Positions 1-10,308 of a stretch of 27,429 bases of DNA are shown here, piece by piece (positions within the stretch are counted from its first letter, which is position 1; every line of letters starts with the position of its first letter). The position numbers and the translations under genes are program-made. Source of the DNA: Porogramme epimiltina (Eukaryota > Basidiomycota > Agaricomycetes > Polyporales > Polyporaceae); contig FTLJ01001453.1 in NCBI GenBank assembly GCA_900155495.1, positions 1 through 27,429 on the forward strand, read 5' to 3'. The notes under the pieces are model-generated. The model saw nothing but the letters and a program-made list of their open reading frames with translations, was not told the DNA's origin and ran no database searches.

Positions 1-161
1 GCGGACGGGGAATTTCGGGGGAGGGGAAAAAGGGGGTAGTCAGCGCCCAGCGCTCGGCGGCGGCGCGGGGGATCGCCCGCGGAAGACAGAAGGGGGGGGG
101 AGGGGAGGGAGGGGGGTGCAGAAGGAAAGAAGGAAGGAAGAACTGGGACACCGTCACTCAC

Positions 162-3100
162 CAGTTCGCATAGCGCGCCAGGACCGTCCCGTCCTCGTCC
201 AGGAGGCGCGCGGAGAGCACGATCGTGCGCGGCACGTCGCTCAGGCGCGTGCGCGGCGGCTGCCCGGGGAGCGGCCCCGCCCAGAGCTCCGTCGCCGCGT
301 TCGGCGCGAGCACGACCGCCGTGCGGGACACGTCCGTCCACTTCGGGTCCGCCAGGTCGAACGCGGAGAGCTCGAGCGTCGCCGCGCGCGGCGCGAGCGT
401 CGCGTTCGCGCCCCACACCTCGACGCGCGTCGCGAGCGCAAAGTGCGCGGCGGACGCGGGCCCCGCCGTCGACGCGCGCGTCTCCTTGCGCGTCATGCCG
501 ACCGTGTACGGCCGCAGCTCGCGCGCGATCGCGAAGTACGCGGGCTTGGGGCGGAGGAAGTAGTCCGCGATCGCCCAGGACGTCGTCGGCCAGCAGTCGT
601 TGATCTGTCGTGTGGGGAAGGGGGGGAAGGGGGGCGTCAGCGGCGGCGCGCGGTCTCAGACCGGCCACACGCGAAGTGTGGCCAGCTCGGGTTCTCGTGG
701 GGGGTGTGGAGGGGTGTGGCTGGAGTGAATGCAGCCTGGACGCTCACCTGCCACACGAGGGCGCCGGCGGTGTATTCTTTGCCCCTGCCCTTCCAGTTGC
801 GCCGCCAGAGGCGGTAAGCGGACGCGAGGGTCTCGGCCTGCATGACCTGTGTGTAGTAGACGTAACTGCAGCGTTCCCCGCGGGCTGTCAGGGGGGCCGC
901 CTATCAGGGTTGGAGTCTAGAAAATACGGACCTCTCCATGTCGAACGCATGCTTGAAGTTCTCCATGAGATACAGCTGCGAGGGGGCGCGTCGCGCGGGT
1001 CAAGTGAGCAAGCACGCTCTCACGGATGATCCGACAAACGTACCTCGAGCCTGCGCTCGAAGCCGTCCGCCTTGTTGTGACTGCAGTTCGTCCTATGGAG
1101 GTGTCGATTGGTACGTAAATTCTAGCCGCTAATACAGATGGTGCACGCACCTGGATTGAGGATAGCGCTCGGCGTTGTTACCGCCGAGCCAGTAGTCCAC
1201 GGTGCGGATGTCGGGATAGCCTTCCCTGAAAAAAAGAGCCGAGGCGGTGAGTATGGGACATTCGCCTGTGGGACGGCAAAGGGTAAACGGACATTCCAAA
1301 TTCGGAGACGAAGCGGCCAGCGAGGATGTCCCAGTTGTGCCATGGCTCCTGCGACCCGTGCCACACGTTCCCTGCGAGGCCAGTGTCAGAGGATAAATAT
1401 ACGACCGGCGCGTGGGCTAACATTGATGAAGGTCTCCACAAGTTTTGTCATTTGTGGGCTTCCCGAAGCCGCTGTAGGGCGAGCTGCGGTGGTAGTGGAT
1501 GTCGCAGAGACGCTCGACGACGGCGGGCAGAAGACGCTCGTAGATCCAGCGGGCGGGGAAGTTTGTGTTGCGGAAATCGGAGGTCTCGTCCGCGTAGTCG
1601 AGCTCGAGGTTGAGCGACTCGGCGATCTGATAATCTGCGGGATGATCAGTTCGACGCCCGTCAGCGGCGTGCGCGACGCGTCCGAGAGCGGGCGGGCGAC
1701 GTGCCTTCGTTGTTGCCGGCTGCGCGGAAAAGGAAAGGGAAAAGGAAGGAGCGCATCAGAGGGCGCCACAACGCGCGGGCGGCAGAAGCTCAAGGGGGCG
1801 ATGGACTGACCAAAGATGACGATCGAAGGGTGGTGTCGCAGCCTCTTCACGTTCTGCTCCGCCTCCGCCTCCACCGACTCCGTGAACGCCGCGTGCGCCG
1901 GGTACTGTGCGGCCCCAGCTTGAGTCCCCGACCGATGGCGTGCGCCCTGCGTCACTCTAGCTCACCTGCCCGCATCCGAACATGAAGTCCTGCCAGACCA
2001 TGATTCCGAGCTCTATCCAGCCCGTCAGCTGCTGATCGGCGTACACTCTACGCAAACATGACAAACCATCGCAGATGTCGTAGAACGCGTCCGCCTCGTA
2101 GATCCCGCCTCCCCACACCCGGATCATGTTCTGGTTGCCGTCCACGAGCAGCTGCAGCCACTGCCGATACCTCTCCGCTGTCATCCTAGCACACGGAGCT
2201 TAGCACGGGGAGCATCATAAGCGCGAAGAACGTTCTTACGTCGTCAGGAACGAATCCGCTGGGATCCAGTTAGATCCTGAAAAGGCTCATCGTTAGCATT
2301 GCCAAGGTCCCGAGAGCTTGCACACAATGGCGTACCGCCGCAGAAGATCCGAACGTTGTTGATCTCAAACAGGAACGACCGCCCCTCCTGCCCCTCCAGC
2401 TCCTCCTGCACCACCACCGCCCGCCTGAACGCGAACTTCTGCGTTTTCGTGTCGAGCACGTTCCCCGTCTCGTCCGCCACGACGAGCTCGACCGCGTACA
2501 GCGGCTGCTTCCCATATCCTACCGGGAACCACAGCTCAACCGCGCCCGCGGAGAGCTTGAAGTGCGCCTCGGCGCGCGCGTCCCCGACCGCGACGTTCGT
2601 CTGCCCGGCGACGAGCCGCCCCTCTGAGTCGCGGAGCGCGACGCTCGCCGTGTGCGCACCCGCGCGCGAGAGCGCGAACGCGACGTCCACCGCGGCCCCG
2701 AGCGTTGCGTCCACCCGCGCGCGCACGTCCAAGTCCGCGATCCGCGTTGCGTACGTCTCCAGCCGGACCGGCTTCCACGGGCCCGCGGTCATCAGCACCG
2801 GGCCCCAGTCCCAGCCGTAGCTGCGCGGATGGGTGAGATGCTGGTGGCGTAGCGTGTAAACCGAGAGATACGTACTTGTATTGCGCCTTGCGCACGTAGA
2901 GACGGCTGGAGTCGCCGTTCCACAGGTTCAGCTTCTTGTGCTGTTTCTCGATCTCCCGGCCCTAGAGGGTATGGATCAGTGCCCCGCAGTGTGAGCTTCA
3001 TGCGGACGACCAACCTTGAGGAATGCGCTAGCAAACGTGAGGAGGAGACTGTTCTCGCCCGCTTTCAGGTGCGCCTTGACGGCGACTCGGTGAGCGATAA

Positions 3101-3708
3101 ACTGGTTGTCTGTCCTGGGGGACGATCAGGCTAAAAGAGATCCGCGACGCGCAGCTGAACGTACTCGAGGATCTTATGTCCGTTCTAGAATTATGCGACT
3201 CGACATCAGTAGGCGCAAGTGCGGGACAATACGAGAAGACGTACGAGCTCTACGGTTGCGAAAGTGTCCAATCCGTCAAAGACGAGATCCACGTTCTCCG
3301 CCGCCACCTCTGCTTCGGTCGCCGTGAACGTAGTCTTGAACGCCCACTCGGCCTCGCCGACCCCTACACGCAAAGCATCCAACCACTGTTAGTGCCCCAC
3401 GCAGGCATCACAAACACAAAACAAGTGCACTCACACTGCACGTCCCACTCGTGCAACCCCACAAACTGCCGCGGCACGACTAGCGGTCAATCCTCACGAC
3501 CAAGAATCAAGATCAAGACAGAAGCCCTCACCGGGTCCGGGATTCGCTTGTGCGCGAGCAGCTCGACGTGCACCGTCGTCGGGAAGCTCCGCACCTCCAG
3601 CCACTCCCCGTCCTTGACCTCGTCCGCCTCCTTTCCCCCGACCTTCGCGAAAGTCCATCCCTCGTGCAGCTCCCTCGCAGCCGTCTTCGTGTCCGCGTTT
3701 GTGCCCAT
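162..3708 (-). CDS. beta-mannosidase (GH2, cytosolic type B), 3' end outside window
   Basis: Exo-acting glycosidase that removes terminal beta-1,4-mannose from mannan and N-glycan fragments. No signal peptide is seen, as in intracellular type B enzymes. Exons on the minus strand: 3708-3532, 3465-3435, 3363-3245, 3184-3165, 3114-3015, 2961-2876, 2820-2336, 2276-2240, 2185-2067, 2012-1966, 1904-1811, 1719-1705, 1634-1422, 1371-1293, 1225-1151, 1092-1044, 975-932, 865-748 and 605-162, about 784 residues. Seen motifs are [38 protein letters not shown] with the acid/base Glu near residue 443, and SEFGM with the nucleophile Glu near 538. The last visible codon is split by a donor at 161. That intron, with a branch-like CTGAC near 39-45, runs off the left edge. 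The 15-nt exon is followed by a GC-AG intron. Exons 865-748 and 605-162 do not join in frame through the obvious donor at 747 (see findings). The start fits the family N-terminus. Confidence 0.93.
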
Positions 3709-4430
3709 CGTGTATGCTGTTCGAGGTCGAAGCGATCAAGTCCGGTAGAGAGCCGTCTGAACCTGCGGGCGCGAGCGAAATCAGCTTATCGTCGCACACC
3801 CAGTTGACCGACGGCGACGAAGACGACGACGGTGAAGACGAACCTTAGACAAGCCTACGCGCACCCGACGTTCCGCACATCGCTGCTTTTAACCAGGCCG
3901 GTCGAGCCATAGCACCGTCCGCGCGCGGGATCGCGCACCCGTCGGCGGTGGGAAGCCAGTCAGGTGGGGCCGGGGAGGGGCGCGGTCCCTCCAAGCGCCC
4001 GCCCGAGGATACCCCGGATGTCCTCCGTGTGGCGTGCGGCCCGCGCTGCCGGGAGTTTTAAACGTTTAGCACCTACGTCACCGCGCGACTTGTCGGTCCG
4101 CGGCCGACCAGTGGGTGTGTGTGCGCGCGGGTGGGCGATCGAGAATTCAGGGCATTAATATTCCATTATCGCCGTCAGAGAGGTGCCGCTCGACATCAAG
4201 GTTCTTTCCAGGGGGATCGACGCTATCGCGCTTGTCAAGCTCGCGGAGACGCGATAGCTAGCGGCGTACGCTCGTGGACGTTCCGGACGGAATCAACCAA
4301 CAATCCATATACAAGTACACTAGCGTATAGTCTACACAGAAGTTCGTATCCCGCACGGGTATCGTGAGGACGGAAGACATTATAGAGACCGAGAAGAACG
4401 CTGCCCGACCCGAGGGGCCACAGACGACGT
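3709..4430. other. intergenic: beta-mannosidase leader and upstream region
   Basis: No gene was found here. The stretch lies between the start of the beta-mannosidase and the stop codon of MFS1, both on the minus strand. It should hold the beta-mannosidase promoter and 5' leader and the MFS1 3' UTR. I saw no clear TATA box. The open frames here are short and resemble no family. Confidence 0.5.
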
Positions 4431-6238
4431 TTACACGAGGTAGCGGAAGCCGCGCGGGCTGCCGTCCTCTAGCTCCTTCTGGTCGAGCTTGCGGTTGAGG
4501 CTCTCGAGGTGCCTCTTGAAGATGAAGCACATGATGATCGTAAGGCCGTTCGTCGCGATGCAGATCGCGTACGAGTGGGCGTACGAGGGGCCCCAGTTCT
4601 TTGGCCAGACGTACCTGTGAACAGCATGTAAGCAAACACTGCTATAACATATATGGGATGAAGAGTGCTCACGATCCAGAGATGTTTCCGAGCTGGGCGA
4701 ACGCGTTGATGAACGCGAGCGCAACAGCACGCTTTGAGGGTGGGCGGGCAATAGTGTTGCTGCACCACGCCAGGAAGATGATGAAGCCAGCGTATGACTG
4801 CGCCATGAGGAACCTATGGCACAGGCCAGGTCAACGCCACTTCATACACTAGGCGCAACAAGTACTCACAGGGAGATGTAACGCGCGGCGGTGTTCATCG
4901 TAGAGATAGCGATGATGAAGCCAATGATGCCAACGAAGAGTGAGACGGCGATGTGGTAGAACCTCTCGCCGGTGCGATCGGAATGCCTAGTCATGATGAA
5001 GGCGACAAGCGTCGCGAAGCCCCACGGCGGCGCGCAGAGGAGGAGCGTGACCGTCGAGTTGTAGCCCATCGTCGCGCTGAGGGTCGGGAAGAAGGCGTTG
5101 AAGGAAAGGGAGATGACCATGCTCGTCAATGCGACCGCAAGCCACCAGACCTTCCAGTCAGAGAGGGCCAGGTATAGGCCGTGCATTTGGCTGTGGTTCC
5201 CGGCTGCTTCGTCGTCGGCGATGCCAACGTCTTCTTCCATGCGCTTTTGAGCCAGGCGCACTTCCTCGGGGGAAAGCCAGGAGTGTGATGTGGCCGGGAA
5301 ATCGGGGAGTATGAAAAGCGCAAGGGCGGCGACGAACATCGTCAGAGCTCCTTCAATGTAGAACAGCCACCTGAGGTAATTTGTCAGAACAAGAGATATT
5401 CAAAGACTGCGAGACCACTGACCTCCATGCAGCATGTCCAAGTTTGCCCTCCATGCCGTCCAGGATACCAGACGCGATCAGGGAGCCGAACGCATTGCTA
5501 ATCAGACTGCCGCAAGACAGCACACAAGTGCGAACTCCGAGCTCGGAACGCTTGTACCACTTTGAAAGCAGGAAAAGGGCGCCGGGGAAGAATGCAGCCT
5601 CCACGAATCCGAGGAAGAACCGGGTAAGAAGCGCGCCGACGAAGCTAACGGCCGGATATCAGATTGGGCATCAGAATGAATGAAGGCTGTCAGCGTACTT
5701 TGTCGTAATGCCCGTGAGAGTGGAGATCATGCCCCAGATGATCATGCAGATCGGGAGGTACACCGACGGCTTTCCAATCCAGTTGAGGAACATGTTTCTG
5801 GTCCAAGGATGAGGATCACGGTCACGTGGAAACTAAGGAGTGGTGTGCTTACGAGGGTATCTGCATTAGAATGTAGCCGACGTAAAGGATACTGAGGAGT
5901 GTGTTGAACTCCTGGCCCTTGAGGTGGAGGTCATCCTCGAAACCGCGTAGACGAGCAGCCGAGGCGTTGTTGCGATCAATCTGTCAAGGGCGACATTCAG
6001 AGTGAAGCACGCATTACACGTAGGCAGATATACGCACATAGTTGAGGATATAGATCACGATGAGGATGGACATGCGTGCGTCAAGTTTGCGAAGGAGCTT
6101 CTTCTCCAGCTTTTGCCTCGCCTCATGGCCGCCGAACTCTGCGTCTCCACTGTGTGCGGGGTCCGCCTCGAGGTCGCGTGCTGTGCGGTGGTGCTCGACT
6201 CCGACGTCGTGTTGCTTTTCGAGGGATGCGGAGGACAT
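4431..6238 (-). CDS. MFS permease, anion:cation symporter family (Dal5/Tna1-like), copy MFS1
   Basis: Predicted 12-helix plasma-membrane proton symporter of the family that imports organic anions such as allantoate, nicotinate or pantothenate. The actual substrate cannot be read from sequence. Exons on the minus strand: 6238-6038, 5980-5853, 5797-5699, 5644-5423, 5370-4870, 4813-4673 and 4614-4431, 491 residues, all phases closing. Seen motifs are DRNNAS after helix 1, ILYVGYILMQIPSNM, FFLGFVEAAFFPGALFL.SKWYKR.ELG, and a cytosolic loop with FPATSHSWLSPEE. The start gives a 40-50 residue hydrophilic cytosolic N-terminus, as in MFS2 and MFS3. Compared with those copies it lacks three introns and has one extra, inside the AWRW motif (donor 5422). 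It is therefore clearly related but the most distant of the three. Confidence 0.93.
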
Positions 6239-6326
6239 GGCGCGCGCAGGAGGGGGAGGGCGTCAGAGAGAGGGCCTGGGGCGTGCAAGAGGGCGCGCTC
6301 GGCCGTCGAGGACGTACGGGGAGAGG

Positions 6327-6332
6327 TTTATA
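6327..6332 (-). promoter_or_regulatory. TATA box of MFS1
   Basis: TATAAA on the minus strand, about 88 bp before the MFS1 start codon. This spacing matches TATA-ATG distances elsewhere in the window (roughly 90-130 bp). Inferred from sequence and position only. Confidence 0.5.
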
Positions 6333-6896
6333 TGCATTTCGACGAGCGCCTGGAAGGGAAAGCCTGGAGAAGATATGCATCGAACGCGCCCCGGCCGAGA
6401 CGTTCCGATACGCGGCGGGGTAGAGTCCGGGGCAGCGGGGCCGGAACGCGAGGGAAAGGCGGAGGTGGGGGTGGGGAGTGTGGAGGACGAGCTCTGGGGC
6501 CGGGGCAGGGGCGAATGTCGGAGGGTCGAGAGGAATGATCGCCAAATGATTTCCCGCCACGGGCCTTCTGGGTTTTCAGGCTCCGCGTCGACCTCTCCCC
6601 TCAATGACAGTCGGCCATCAAGCGGAGTTCCACGGCTTCCCCCGCGTCGACTGTGTGATAAGTGGCGGCCCGGACCGACGCCCCGACACTAGTGATCAGA
6701 AATTTCGGCGGATGAGGATATTCCGCGGCCAAGGCACATCCGGGACCCGTTGCCCAGAGTGCGAACATCCCATCCACCAACATCCGACCAACGATTCTCG
6801 GATTTGTGATCCTACCAGTCTCCGTCACCCCGTGGGGCTTACTCTTGATTCTCAAGCCCACACCACCTCCACCCGTCTGCAGACTCTAGAATAAAC
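6333..6896. other. divergent intergenic region between MFS1 and the alanyl-tRNA editing gene
   Basis: Upstream sequence for both the minus-strand permease and the plus-strand editing gene. Several long open frames cross it, but they are GC-driven and match no family. No other convincing gene or motif was seen. Confidence 0.5.
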
Positions 6897-8649
6897 ATGG
6901 CAGCTGCAGCGGCGACACTCGGGGCTCCGTCTGTGACTCCACCGACATACCACCGGATCGTCTCTCCAACGCTCTCACTCCCCGCGGACCCAGCTCAGTC
7001 CATACCAGTCGGGCTGCTCGCTTGCCAGCGTGAGTGTGTCAAGCTTGTTCCACCCCAATCATTGTTGCCGCAAGACTGAATAATGACCCGTCGATCGTCG
7101 GCCCCTTCCTCAAGGCGACCCGCTCCTGCGCGAGCTCGCCACGACCGCCGTCTCCTGCCGAGTTTCTCAGTCGGCGTCGGTTCCATCGAATGGCCGAGAG
7201 GGAAAGAAGAAGAAGGCGGCTCCCGCCCCGACCACGCCTCTCGTCGAGGTCATCCTGCACGACACAGTCATCTTCCCTGAGGGTGGAGGCCAGCCCTCCG
7301 ATATCGGCACGCTGACCAGTGCCGACGGCGAGCTGTGGGACGTCGTCGAGGCCAAGAGACACGGAGGGCACGCGGTCCACTATGTCAGGCTTAAGTCCGA
7401 GCAGAACGCTGATGACGCACTCAAGGCCTTCGGCCCCGGTGCCTTGGTGGGCGTCGCCTTGGGAGAAGCAGGGGCTAAGCGGCGACTAGATCATGTACGT
7501 GCCTGCATGCACGACCCTCCCGGATCTGTCTACAGATCTCGGTCTGTCCTGTCAAAATGCTCATGCTGTGTCCCATTCAAATATTGTAGATGTGCATGCA
7601 CACCTCCCAGCATCTACTCTCAGCAGTCCTCGAGCACCAGCTAAAGGTGGACACCGTCGCTTGGTCGCTCACTGCATATCCGACGCCGTGCTACGTCGAG
7701 CTCGCGCGAGGCCTCTCAGCGGAGGAGATCGCGTACGTTCAGGAGGAGGCAAACCGGCTGGTGTTCGAGGGCCGCAGTGTGCACGTCGAGGTCGAGGAAC
7801 TCGACCCAAACGTGAAGGTCAAGAGCGGTCCTAGCGTCGGCATCCCAGATGACTACACTGGCGGCGTGAAGCGCACTGTCGTGATCGATGGCGTCGACCG
7901 CAACCCGTAAGTGTTCAAACTGTCGTGATAAGAGCGCCGACACTCACGTCGAGGCGTACAGATGCTGTGGGACGCACGCCCCCTCATTGCACAACCTCCA
8001 ACTCTTCCTCCTCCCCAACACCGAGGCGCTTGCACGGGGCGGCACCACCGCAGGGGCCTCGTCCACCGTCCGGCTCTACTTCCTAGCAGGCCCGCGTCTC
8101 CTCGCGCATCTCGGCTCCGCACATACATTCCTGACCGCCGCAGCGGGCGTTATGAGCTGTGGAGCACCGCAGGTGCCGGAGCGCGTGCAGCAGGTCGTCG
8201 ACGAGCGCCGCCGAGCGACGAAGCGCGTCGAGGACCTCGAAGCGGAGCTCGCGGCAGCGGTGGCGGGCGAGCTGATAGCCCAAAGCTCAGGAAAGGAACG
8301 GATTGTGTTGCATAGACATCGGACGGACGACTCCGCGAACGCGCTGGGCTTCTTGTCTGCAATATCGACGGCGTTTTCAGCCAGGATTGGGGAGATGGAG
8401 GGAGCCCTGCCATTCTTGATCGTGCTCTCGTCCTCGCCCTCTGCACAGACGACGACGAGCACTTCGGTTGTGTTGGTGTTCGGATCTGATGATAAGGTGG
8501 TCAAAGCGGCTGGCGAGGGCTTGAAGGCGAAGCTCAGCGTTAAGGGTGGTGGGAAGGGCCCCCGGTGGAGCGGCAAATTCACGGGTGTTTGGAAGGATGC
8601 CCGAGAGGGGGCGGTAGTGGCCGAAATCCTAACGGCATTGCAGTTCTGA
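6897..8649 (+). CDS. alanyl-tRNA editing protein, AlaX/AARSD1 type
   Basis: Free-standing editing domain related to that of alanyl-tRNA synthetase. Family members hydrolyse mischarged Ser-tRNA(Ala) (and Gly-tRNA(Ala)) in the cytosol. Exons: 6897-7029, 7115-7494, 7590-7906 and 7962-8649, 505 residues, all phases closing. Seen motifs: an N-terminal RDPLLREL segment; a Lys/Ala/Pro-rich linker near residues 75-90, an insertion relative to compact homologues; HDTVIFPEGGGQPSD, the Gly-rich motif of the class; HTSQH (His 175 and 179); and CCGTH (Cys 278 and His 282). The last two give the His-His-Cys-His zinc site of AlaX proteins. The C-terminal 200 residues contain an ERVQQVVDERRR coiled-coil-like helix, as in longer AlaX/AARSD1 proteins. 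It converges on the RING gene, with 160 bp between stop codons. No ribosomal or tRNA gene neighbours suggest a cluster. Confidence 0.92.
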
Positions 8650-8809
8650 TGATATCGAACAGTTCTGTATTCGGATCTAGTAGAGCTAACTCGCGCTGTG
8701 TGTTATAGAACAGAAGTCAGGATTACATGAGTATGATACAACAAGGGATATCATAGAGAAGTCAGAGTGTCATCCAAGGAGGTGCGTGGTATAAGCGTGA
8801 AGCCCCCAA

Positions 8810-9837
8810 TTACTTGGGTTCGGCGGCGCCCTCAGCCTCGGGAGTGTAGAGAACTCCCGACGAATCCTCCGCGTCGTTGTACACTTCAGCGTCTGCGCGG
8901 ATCTGCATTAGTAGGGTAGTAGAAGATGGCTGTATAGACAACTCACCATCAGTCTGAGGACCGAACAGAGCCTCGCTTAGCGCAAAGACCTCCGACGCGT
9001 CCTCGGAAACGTCCTCGTCACTGCTCAAGCCCAGATTCTCCGCGCTGGCGTACGCAGCTTGGGAGACCCAAGGGGCGACAGCCATATCTACGTCAAGGCC
9101 GGTCTCCCAAGCTGCAAGTTCCATATCTACGTCGGCTTCGTCCTCGACGTGAACATCGTTCTCGACGTGAGCATCGTCCTCGACGTAAGCATCGTCCTCG
9201 ACGTCAGCATCGTCCTCGACGTGAACATCGTCCTCGACGTGAACATCGTCCTCGACGTCCGCGTCGTCAAACGCGGACTCCGTCTCCATGAACCCATCGG
9301 AGTCGAAGAACCCGTCGTCCTCATCTTCCTCGTCATCGTCTTCGTCATCTCCAGGAAGCCAGTCGCCGTCAGAGGATTCGTTGTCTGAGTCAGAGGGCGG
9401 CTTTATGCTGGAGAAGACCGCTCTGCAGGAGGGACAGCTTCCGTGCTGTGGTCAATACATTTAGTATCTCCGAGAAACACGGAAGCCATGGAAACCACAT
9501 ACACGGCCGCGAATCCATTCTACCAAGCTGGGGAAGAAAAAATGAGTGAAGTGAGGCGACCTAGATACACTGGGTGGTGAACGTACCAAGGTTTGCAGAA
9601 TATATGCCCACACCCTACGAGCTTGGTAACGCCCTCCATATCATCCATCTTCACACCGTGGTCAGCGGTGGAATCAGGCTGGGCCATATCATTTATGATA
9701 TCATTGAAAGGGTTGAGGCATATCGGGCATGACTCTTCCGAGGGTATATCCGCTTTGGTGAGGGTGGGGAGTCGTGAAATAGCGAGCTGAATGCGCTCTT
9801 GTGTAGATAGGTGAAGATCCGAAACGAGGGTTTCCAT
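8810..9837 (-). CDS. C3HC4 RING-finger protein with acidic hexapeptide repeat
   Basis: Probable E3 ubiquitin ligase; the target is unknown. Exons on the minus strand: 9837-9587, 9527-9503 (25 nt), 9445-8947 and 8892-8810, 285 residues. The RING ligands are complete only after splicing: Cys37, Cys40, Cys76, His78, Cys81, Cys84, Cys96 and Cys99. Cys84 is created across the first junction. The second donor GTATGT keeps phase 0. After the RING comes a very acidic, Ser/Asp/Glu-rich region, then seven VEDD-type hexapeptides (about residues 153-198), then another acidic tail. The last intron (8946-8893) is 54 nt and in frame, so its retention would add 18 residues; its GTGAGT donor favours splicing. 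The N-terminal 36 residues are ordinary helix-forming sequence. No transmembrane segment was seen. Confidence 0.83.
9138..9263 (-). repeat. 7 x 18-bp coding minisatellite
   Basis: Seven contiguous 18-bp units with the plus-strand core TCGTCCTCGACGT followed by variable bases. Each unit encodes one VEDD-x-x hexapeptide of the RING protein on the minus strand. Because the unit is a multiple of three, copy-number change would not shift the frame. Units five and six are identical, which suggests recent slippage. Confidence 0.95.
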
Positions 9838-10020
9838 GGTCTTTCTTCGGCAGGCTCGAAAAGGCGACAGACGAAAGAGGATTGTGTGGCTTCAAAGCGC
9901 CATGGGTGACGAGCGCGGTCGGAGTGGTGGAAGGACGGAGGACGCGGGTCGCGGTTGGAGGTCGGGAGAATAGGAGTTGCCGGCTGAGACAGGCGCTGGG
10001 CCGGACAACGCGTAAACAAC

Positions 10021-10040
10021 GTTCGCGTCCGTCACGTGCG
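10021..10040 (+). promoter_or_regulatory. CACGTG-containing 20-bp element upstream of MFS2
   Basis: A 20-bp stretch with the E-box core CACGTG. It occurs identically at 12990-13009 upstream of MFS3, about 165-170 bp before the TATA box in both genes. Identity here stands out because most of the surrounding upstream sequence has diverged. It is a candidate site for a bHLH (Pho4/Cbf1-like) or bZIP factor; the factor is inferred. Confidence 0.55.
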
Positions 10041-10202
10041 CGTGGTCCTCAACGCGTCCGATGATGGGCGCCCGGGAGCTGGCTGTCCGGGACACCGCAG
10101 ATGGCTTCTCGCGTCTTGCCCTGTGACCGCCGTCCGCACATCCTCCGTCATGCCTCTCTGGCACCCGGTGGTCATGCGTCCTATGCATCAGCCTTCGCGC
10201 CC

Positions 10203-10209
10203 TATAAAA
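10203..10209 (+). promoter_or_regulatory. TATA box of MFS2
   Basis: TATAAAA, 106 bp before the first in-frame ATG (10309) and 130 bp before the second (10333). In MFS3 the TATA-ATG spacing is 130 bp, so the second ATG is the position conserved between the copies. Confidence 0.65.
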
Positions 10210-10308
10210 CCCGGCGCCAGGTCGTCCCCTGGCCCCGGGTCGTCTTCGGACTTCTAACGCTCTCTCAACGCTCGCTGAACCTGAGCTCTTTCAGCACCGG
10301 GACACAAC

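Larger units (their letters stand above)
9838..10308. other. divergent intergenic region: RING gene and MFS2 promoters
   Basis: The 470 bp between the start codons of the minus-strand RING gene and the plus-strand MFS2 gene. The MFS2 side carries the shared CACGTG element and a TATA box, listed separately. No coding signal beyond background was seen. Confidence 0.6.

Noticed and set aside
116..817. 233-codon plus-strand frame, Arg-rich
   Set aside because: Complement of the beta-mannosidase exons in GC-rich DNA, with no domain.
1138..1809. 223-codon plus-strand frame
   Set aside because: Lies opposite the beta-mannosidase catalytic exons, whose minus-strand translation carries the conserved motifs.
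6060..6692. Plus-strand frames opposite the MFS1 start and promoter
   Set aside because: Composition-driven; no domain, and they cross the MFS1 TATA box and first exon.
9059..9388. Plus-strand frame reading IVLDV repeats
   Set aside because: Shadow of the acidic hexapeptide repeat encoded on the minus strand.
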